Part shown: positions 59,609 through 64,000 of the stretch, piece by piece
Position numbering within the stretch: position 1 is the first letter of the stretch
How the letters are laid out: the number at the start of each line of letters is the position of its first letter
Origin: CAYTYZ01 sp964448465
GTDB taxonomy: Bacteria > Patescibacteriota > Microgenomatia > UBA12405
Length of the DNA stretch: 64,000 nt
Assembly (NCBI GenBank): GCA_964448465.1
Contig: CAYUVY010000003.1
Span: 1 to 64,000 of the forward strand
Direction: 5' to 3'
The notes under the pieces: model-generated
Told to the model about the DNA's origin: nothing
Seen by the model: only the letters and a program-made list of their open reading frames with translations
Database searches by the model: none
Position numbers and translations under genes: made by a program

Positions 59609-60453
59609 TTATTTAACGGATTTGATTTCTTTTTCGGGCATGGTGCCGTCGAAGTTGACAGTGCCGTTTTNNNNNNNNNNNNNNNNNNNNNNNNNNNNNN
59701 NNNNNNNNNNNNNNNNNNNNNNNNNNNNNNNNNNNNNNNNNNNNNNNNNNNNNNNNNNNNNNNNNNNNNNACGGATTTGATTTCTTTTTCGGGCATGGTG
59801 CCGTCGAAGTTGACAGTGCCGTTTTGGATATTTAGAGAACGAACGTAAAGATTGGGGACGGCGTTGATGCGATCTTGGGCAAACTTTTCAATAACTGGAA
59901 GATTGGGATTAACCAAAGAACTGGGAACAGTAATGCGACCGATTTGCAGTTCGGTTGGGTTTAAGGTGACTTTGTTGTTGATAACACTACCGGTGCCCTT
60001 GAGGTAAAAAGGAGGATTGGCACTAATACTATATTTTTGCATGGCTTTTTCTACCTCGGCAGTAGAATGGGTGAGAGAAATAAAAGGTAGGAGTAAGTTG
60101 ACGTGCAAAATACCAGAAACTTCACCGGTATTATCGGGATTTATTTTAATTTGCAGATGGGAAACTGGGGAATATTGCCAATTATTACTGTCGTTGAGAG
60201 CGGTAATTTGAGAGGAATTAAAACTAAATTTAACATCTTTTTTGCCTTCAAAACGAAGACTTTGCTTAATGTCGGATACGGGAGCCAAAGTCTGGGCTTT
60301 AACACCATTTTTGGCATAGGCCTCGGTTTTGTCTTGTTCGGTGTAGGTAATACCCAGATTGCGCGGTGAACCGGAAGTTAGGTAAGATTTTAGGAAATAG
60401 GCACCCAGAAAAAGAATCACAAGCAGACCAAGAAGAACTTTGACCAGCTTCAT
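59609..60453 (-). CDS. Membrane-anchored DUF2140/YpmS-like protein (crosses assembly gap)
   Basis: Exported anchored protein of unknown function, about 230 residues once the gap is repaired. The N-terminal anchor is LVKVLLGLLVILFLGAYFL. The body contains FSFNSSQITALNDSNNWQYSPVSHLQIKINPDNTGEVSGIL and ends RINAVPNLYVRSLNIQNGTVNFDGTMPEKEIKSVK then TAA at 59609-59611. The pattern of 'SFNSxQ' plus strands resembles DUF2140/YpmS or LmeA-like lipid-binding folds, tentatively. The N run at 59671-59770 is an artefact, and any reading past it is false. Confidence 0.65.
59616..59825. other. Assembly gap (100 N) flanked by exact 55-bp duplication
   Basis: The N's are at 59671-59770. The 55 bases at 59616-59670 equal those at 59771-59825. 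Removing the N's and one copy gives an uninterrupted reading frame ending at TAA 59609. The exact 55-bp size equals that at the 17-kb gap. Confidence 0.93.
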
Positions 60454-60459
60454 ACTGAG

Positions 60460-60465
60460 ATTATA
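60460..60465 (-). promoter_or_regulatory. -10 box TATAAT before the DUF2140-like gene
   Basis: TATAAT with a 6-nt spacer to the ATG at 60453; near-leaderless. Confidence 0.45.
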
Positions 60466-60468
60466 TAC

Positions 60469-60615
60469 CTACTGCACCAGATAGAAAAGATGGAAGAGCA
60501 TGTAGACCAGAACTGCAAGCAAAACGTAGAAAACTATCCTTTGGGATTGAGTAGAGCTATAAAAGGACTTTTTGCTAACTTTGCGTACGGTTTTGGATTT
60601 TTTAGTTTTGGGCAT
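60469..60615 (-). CDS. Small basic single-pass membrane protein, 48 residues
   Basis: Short open frame: a Lys/Arg-rich N-terminus (MPKTKKSKTVRKVSKKSF) then one transmembrane helix (IVFYVLLAVLVYMLFHLFYL) and a TAG stop. The positive-inside arrangement and an extended TGcTATATT -10 exactly 5 nt upstream of the ATG support a real gene. It precedes the DUF2140-like gene on the same strand. Function unknown. Confidence 0.6.
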   Translation of the reverse strand: MPKTKKSKTVRKVSKKSFYSSTQSQRIVFYVLLAVLVYMLFHLFYLVQ

Positions 60616-60620
60616 AATTT

Positions 60621-60626
60621 AATATA
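60621..60626 (-). promoter_or_regulatory. Extended -10 (TGcTATATT), leaderless promoter of the 48-residue gene
   Basis: TGcTATATT followed by 5 nt and ATG at 60615. Confidence 0.5.
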
Positions 60627-60685
60627 GCAGATATTTTGATAATTTTTCAGAATACTTTCAGTTTGATTGGATAAGCTCTGATAGT

Positions 60686-60691
60686 TATAAT
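60686..60691 (+). promoter_or_regulatory. -10 box TATAAT of the FMN-binding/ApbE/RnfD operon
   Basis: TATAAT overlaps an upstream in-frame ATG at 60690, which therefore cannot be the start; the next ATG at 60702 is 10 nt downstream of the box. Confidence 0.55.
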
Positions 60692-60701
60692 GAATTACCC
60701 T

Positions 60702-61223
60702 ATGAAAAAATATTTACTAAGTGCAGTGGTGGTGTTTGGTTTTTTGTTTTATACTTTTAGCTCGAACAGCAATAAAAAAATAAGCATATCACTTGTTTCT
60801 CCAGACCTAACGGTTAAGCCAACTGATTCGAACAAGATAACTTTTGAGCCATCCCCCACCGAACCTCCAATGCCCACCTCCCCTCCTCCAACCCAGGTGC
60901 CAACCAGAGTTGCCCCTACCTCTACGCCAATACCAAGTGGTAAATATAAAAATGGGACGTATACAGGAGACTCTATTAACTTTGTGTATGGAGATATGCA
61001 AGTACAAGCTATTGTGGAGAACGGTAAATTAGTTAAAGTTAACACACTTAAATACCCAAACGACAGAGAAACTTCAGTAGAAATCAACTCTGAAGCCTTG
61101 CCAAGGTTACAGAGAGAGGCTATAGCGGTACAAAGCGCCCAGGTTGACATAGTTTCGGGAGCCACAGATTCGAGTCAAGCATTTATGGAATCGCTGGCAA
61201 CAGCACTGGCCAAGGCAAACTAA
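60702..61223 (+). CDS. Exported FMN-binding domain protein
   Basis: Extracytoplasmic flavin carrier, about 173 residues. A signal anchor (YLLSAVVVFGFLFYTFS) and a Pro/Thr/Ser-rich linker (PTEPPMPTSPPPTQVPTR) lead to an FMN_bind domain: YKNGTYTGDSINFVYGDMQVQAIVENGKLVKV and the flavinylation motif VSGATDSS, whose Thr is the expected site of covalent FMN attachment by ApbE. The apbE gene follows 4 bp later. It is first in a three-gene operon. The ATG at 60702 is chosen since the earlier one lies in the -10 box. Confidence 0.88.
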   Translation: MKKYLLSAVVVFGFLFYTFSSNSNKKISISLVSPDLTVKPTDSNKITFEPSPTEPPMPTSPPPTQVPTRVAPTSTPIPSGKYKNGTYTGDSINFVYGDMQVQAIVENGKLVKVNTLKYPNDRETSVEINSEALPRLQREAIAVQSAQVDIVSGATDSSQAFMESLATALAKAN

Positions 61224-61227
61224 ATAA

Positions 61228-61977
61228 ATGAAAGACCTACGCCTATTGATGGGTATGCCAATTTGGGTGGAGATTGTGGGAGAAAAAGCGCAAAGAAAAC
61301 ATTTGGATAAGATATTTGAATATTTTGAAAAAGTGGAAGAAAGGTTTAGTACTTTTCGCGAGACTAGTGAGATTTCCAAATATAATTTGGGTGTGATAAA
61401 AGAAAGCGAATTTAGCCCAGAGATGAAATTGATATTTAAGTTAGCTGAACTTACAAAATTTCAAACTAACGGATATTTTGATATCAAAAGACCAAATGGG
61501 AAAATAGACCCCGCTGGGATTGTCAAATGTTGGGCGATTTGGGAGGCAAGTAAACTGATTGAAAAAATGGGCTATGAAAATTATTTTGTGGACGCGGGGG
61601 GAGATATACAAGTAAAAGGTAAAAATGAGGATGGTAAGGATTGGAGAATTGGGATTAGAAATCCGTTTAACCGGGAAGAAAATGTGAAAGTGGTGAGTAT
61701 TGGTAATCGGGGTATTGCAACTTCGGGAACCTATATACGTGGTCAGCACGTGTTTGACCCACACAATCCCGCCAAACCGATTGAGGAAGTTGTCAGCATT
61801 ACGGTGATAGGCCCAAATGTTTACGAGGCGGACAGAATGGCTACGGCGGCCTTGGCCATGCGCGAAAAAGGGGTGGCGTTTATTGCTAAACTAGAAGAAA
61901 TGGAAGCGTATGCAATTGATCATAAGGGCATGGCAACTTTTACCCCCGGGTTTAATAAATTTGTCATACAAGCATGA
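61228..61977 (+). CDS. apbE: FAD:protein FMN transferase ApbE
   Basis: Attaches FMN from FAD to Thr of [ST]GAT-type motifs. The 249 residues show the N-terminal EKVEERFSTFRETSEISKYN, DIKRPNGKIDPAGIVKCWAIWEA (FAD-binding), NYFVDAGGDIQVKG (GGD metal motif) and RGIATSGTYIRGQHVFDP (SGxYxR..H..DP). No signal or lipobox is evident, so it is either cytoplasmic or uses an uncleaved route. It sits between its likely substrate and the RnfD-FNR fusion gene, overlapping the latter by 4 bp. Confidence 0.92.
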   Translation: MKDLRLLMGMPIWVEIVGEKAQRKHLDKIFEYFEKVEERFSTFRETSEISKYNLGVIKESEFSPEMKLIFKLAELTKFQTNGYFDIKRPNGKIDPAGIVKCWAIWEASKLIEKMGYENYFVDAGGDIQVKGKNEDGKDWRIGIRNPFNREENVKVVSIGNRGIATSGTYIRGQHVFDPHNPAKPIEEVVSITVIGPNVYEADRMATAALAMREKGVAFIAKLEEMEAYAIDHKGMATFTPGFNKFVIQA

Positions 61978-63455
61978 AACTAATTGATAACTTTTTGAAT
62001 AAAATTACTATGTATAGGTTGGTACTATATGTATTAATTGGTCTAGTTGTAATTGCCGTAACACTGTCTGGATTTAAAATAATTAATTACAACCCGTGGG
62101 CGATTTTATTTTCTATGAGTTTTATTTTGTTAATTAGCGTGGTGAGTAATGAAATATTTGCTAAAGTTTACGAAGTTCCAGCAAACGTAGAATCGGTGTA
62201 TATTACTGGATTAATCTTGGCCTTGATTGTTAACCCGGTAAAATCTTTAGATGGACTTGTATTGTTATTTTGGGTAGCACTATTGGCCACTGCCTCTAAA
62301 TATATTTTGGGAATAAACCATAAACATGTATTTAACCCAGCTGCAGTAGCAGTGGCAATAACAAGTTTGGCCTTACACGCAAATGCTAGCTGGTGGGTGG
62401 GCAATGCAAGTATGGCTTTGCCGGTGGCCATTGGATCATTACTGATAATTCGTAAAATTCGGCGGGAAGAAATGCTGGCTGGATTTTTATGGATAGTATT
62501 TTTGTTAACCTTGGGCTTTGGTTTGATGAATAATAATCTCTGGAGATTGTCTAGAGACTTATTGCTCCGATCTTCTTTGTTGTTTTTTGCTGGAGTGATG
62601 TTGACGGAACCATTGACCAGTCCAACAAAGAAAAATTGGCAATTTGCCTTTGGTGCTCTGGTGGGGTTTTTGTTTGTGCCGCAAGTAAAAATATTGGGAT
62701 ATTATTTTTCACCAGAGCAGGCTTTGATAATTGGAAATATTTTTGCTTTTATTGTTAGTCCCAAAGACAGGTTGATTTTAAAACTAAAAGAAAAAATTAA
62801 AATTGCTCCGGATATTTATGATTTTGTATTTTTAGCAAATAAAAAAATTAACTATAACCCTGGGGAATATATGGAATGGACTATATCTGGTGAAAAATCG
62901 GATGTCCGGGGCAACAGACGCTATTTTACTTTGGCTTCTTCGCCCACAGAGGATGAGTTAAGAATAGGGGTGAAATTTTATGAAAACGGGAGTAGTTATA
63001 AGAAAAAAATGTTAGAAATGGAAGATTTTACGATGGTGGCTTCGCAAACAGCTGGGGAATTTTTATTACCGGAGAACAAGAGTGAACAGTGCGTGTTGAT
63101 AGCCGGCGGGATTGGAATAACCCCCTTTAGGAGTATGTTGAAATATTTAACTGACAAACAAGAGAAAAGAGATCTTGTGGTCATTTTTGTTAACAATAAC
63201 CCAGAGGAAGTGGTCTACAAAGATGTCTTAGAAGAGGCAGAAAGAACTTTGGGGATAAAGATAATTTATTATTTTACGCAAACTTCGGGATATCTTAGTG
63301 AAAAAAATATACCAGAGTTGGTACCGGACTTTAAAAATAGACAATTTTATATTTCTGGACCACACGGGATGGTGAGCAGTACCGAAGAAGTGTTAGAGAA
63401 ATTGGGTGTGAATAAAGCAAAAATAAAAACAGATTTTTTCCCAGGCTTTGCTTAA
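61974..63455 (+). CDS. RnfD/NqrB-like membrane domain fused to ferredoxin-NAD(P)H reductase
   Basis: Predicted transmembrane electron-transfer enzyme, 493 residues. Residues 1-265 form about nine helices with the NqrB/RnfD motif NHKHVFNPAAVAVAI and MLTEPLTSPTKKNW. Residues from about 275 form an FNR-type module: FAD-binding RRYFTLASSPTEDELRIGVKFYENGSSYK and NAD-binding VLIAGGIGITPFRSMLKYL with FYISGPHGMV. This arrangement would pass electrons from cytoplasmic NAD(P)H to the extracytoplasmic FMN protein encoded upstream. The NqrB/RnfD flavinylation motif itself is not visible. Confidence 0.88.
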   Translation: MKLIDNFLNKITMYRLVLYVLIGLVVIAVTLSGFKIINYNPWAILFSMSFILLISVVSNEIFAKVYEVPANVESVYITGLILALIVNPVKSLDGLVLLFWVALLATASKYILGINHKHVFNPAAVAVAITSLALHANASWWVGNASMALPVAIGSLLIIRKIRREEMLAGFLWIVFLLTLGFGLMNNNLWRLSRDLLLRSSLLFFAGVMLTEPLTSPTKKNWQFAFGALVGFLFVPQVKILGYYFSPEQALIIGNIFAFIVSPKDRLILKLKEKIKIAPDIYDFVFLANKKINYNPGEYMEWTISGEKSDVRGNRRYFTLASSPTEDELRIGVKFYENGSSYKKKMLEMEDFTMVASQTAGEFLLPENKSEQCVLIAGGIGITPFRSMLKYLTDKQEKRDLVVIFVNNNPEEVVYKDVLEEAERTLGIKIIYYFTQTSGYLSEKNIPELVPDFKNRQFYISGPHGMVSSTEEVLEKLGVNKAKIKTDFFPGFA

Positions 63456-64000
63456 TATTCAGAGGTAATAATAAGTCGACCGGAATTAAAAACAGTGGTA
63501 TCGGCGGTGAGGCTTTGAATTTGGACTTGAATTAAATTTTTGCCAGATAAAAAGGTTACTGGAGAGGAAGCGATAATTTGGTCTTGTTGACTAGCCGTCT
63601 GTACCTGGCTTCCAGGCAGGGCCACGCTATGGGTGATGTCGTAAAGTTGGGCTTTGGCCAGACCATTGCCGTTGAGAAGTTTTAGGTTGGCTTCAAAGAC
63701 AATGCTTTTTAGGCCAGGGTAATCGGCAGTATCAAAATAGAATTGCGAAGTGGGAACATTGGCCCAGGTGTAGGAAAGTAAACTAAAGTTGCCAGTAATT
63801 GGTAAATATGAAATATGTTTAGTTTTTTTGGAAATAGCTGCAGGGGTATTTGGGGGAATTTGAATTGGGCTAGGGGAAGAAATGTTGTTTAGTTTTTCTT
63901 CTAATTTTACTAATTTGGTTTGGATTTTTTGAATAGTAGATAGGTCTGGAGTTGGCTGAGGACTTGGTGCAGAGATTTGAACGGGAGAATTGGTAGGCTT
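63452..64000 (-). CDS. Surface-type protein, C-terminal part (5' end beyond window)
   Basis: The last 182 codons of a gene entering from the right edge. It consists of a Pro/Ser-rich segment (SPVQISAPSPQPTPD), a short coiled coil (IQKIQTKLVKLEEKL), another Pro-rich linker and a C-terminal beta domain (SQFYFDTADYPGLKSIVFEANLKLLNGNG...GRLIITSEY). It looks like a galactose-binding or jelly-roll-like stalk-tip domain, but no family is recognised. The start and any signal peptide are outside the window. It overlaps the RnfD-FNR stop by 4 bp (convergent). Confidence 0.6.
   Translation of the reverse strand, partial: KPTNSPVQISAPSPQPTPDLSTIQKIQTKLVKLEEKLNNISSPSPIQIPPNTPAAISKKTKHISYLPITGNFSLLSYTWANVPTSQFYFDTADYPGLKSIVFEANLKLLNGNGLAKAQLYDITHSVALPGSQVQTASQQDQIIASSPVTFLSGKNLIQVQIQSLTADTTVFNSGRLIITSEY

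Noticed and set aside
59470..59770. Long - strand reading frame running through the N's antisense to the ABC permease
   Set aside because: Created only by the artefactual N run; the true frame stops at 59609.
1..64000. Alternative genetic code (UGA as Gly) as in some CPR lineages
   Set aside because: metG ends at TGA in the tatD overlap, and no conserved frame reads through TGA.
1..64000. rRNA, tRNA, CRISPR arrays, transposases, integrases or replication origin
   Set aside because: No cloverleaf-like sequence, spaced repeats, IS ends, integrase/transposase motifs or dnaA-box cluster was seen on reading both strands.

Overview
The window looks like a chromosomal contig from a Patescibacteria/CPR bacterium, most likely of the Microgenomates group (inferred from gene content and style, no marker tree). 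Genes are small and tightly packed. There is a DUF2298 'YYY' membrane protein, several GT-C mannosyltransferase-like proteins, a Cys-rich Thr/Pro surface protein, a B12-dependent ribonucleotide reductase and no central biosynthesis. TGA is used as an ordinary stop (metG), so code 11 applies. No rRNA, tRNA, CRISPR array or IS element was found. The + strand appears G-rich over C through most of the window, and roughly two thirds of the genes lie on the - strand.

Layout. 1-9.1 kb: two UvrD-family helicases flank a HAD phosphatase and a FemAB-gatC-gatA-gatB operon (Gln/Asn-tRNA amidotransferase plus a tRNA-dependent cell-wall transferase). 9.1-21.2 kb: an envelope-glycan run (DUF2298 protein, PAP2 phosphatase, epimerase, two GT-C enzymes, UbiA-type DPPR-synthase-like protein), then surface proteins and PilN/PilO-like pilus components. 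21.2-30 kb: murJ, rpsT, metG, tatD, folD, map, an MFS pump and an HD hydrolase. 30-37 kb: nrdR, small accessory genes, a GNAT, an unclassified reverse transcriptase inserted after rarA, pepF and a methyltransferase. 37-41 kb: a cobalamin adenosyltransferase and class II RNR nrdJ with a NrdR box upstream. 41-50.6 kb: an overlapping mutM-nuclease-molybdoenzyme operon, membrane proteins, dinB, NUDIX, HIT and ung. 50.6-60.6 kb: a lipoprotein, an MGDG-synthase-like glycosyltransferase, queA, a fatty-acid desaturase, an Hsp70-like ATPase, a DEAD-box helicase and an ABC-2 exporter. 60.7-63.5 kb: an FMN-binding lipid-side protein, ApbE and an RnfD-FNR fusion, forming a flavin-based electron-transfer module.

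How the parts fit. nrdR, its probable operator, nrdJ and the adenosyltransferase form one regulated dNTP-supply circuit that needs imported corrinoid. The UbiA, PAP2, epimerase and GT-C genes resemble the polyprenyl-phosphate pentose donor route known from mycobacterial arabinan synthesis. mutM, ung, dinB, the UvrD proteins, an alkyltransferase-like protein and NUDIX make a dense set of DNA-maintenance genes.

Two features stand out. First, operon-leading genes repeatedly carry a TANNNT -10 hexamer (often extended TGn) exactly 5 nt before the start codon, which implies widespread leaderless transcription and corrects several starts. Second, a 465-residue reverse transcriptase with Abi/UG-like layout sits in a segment of opposite GC skew, next to a decapitated gene tail; it is the best candidate here for an undescribed (possibly antiphage) system.

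Both 100-N gaps are flanked by exact 55-bp duplications. They are most simply scaffolding artefacts, so the proteins that cross them should be read with N plus one duplicate removed.
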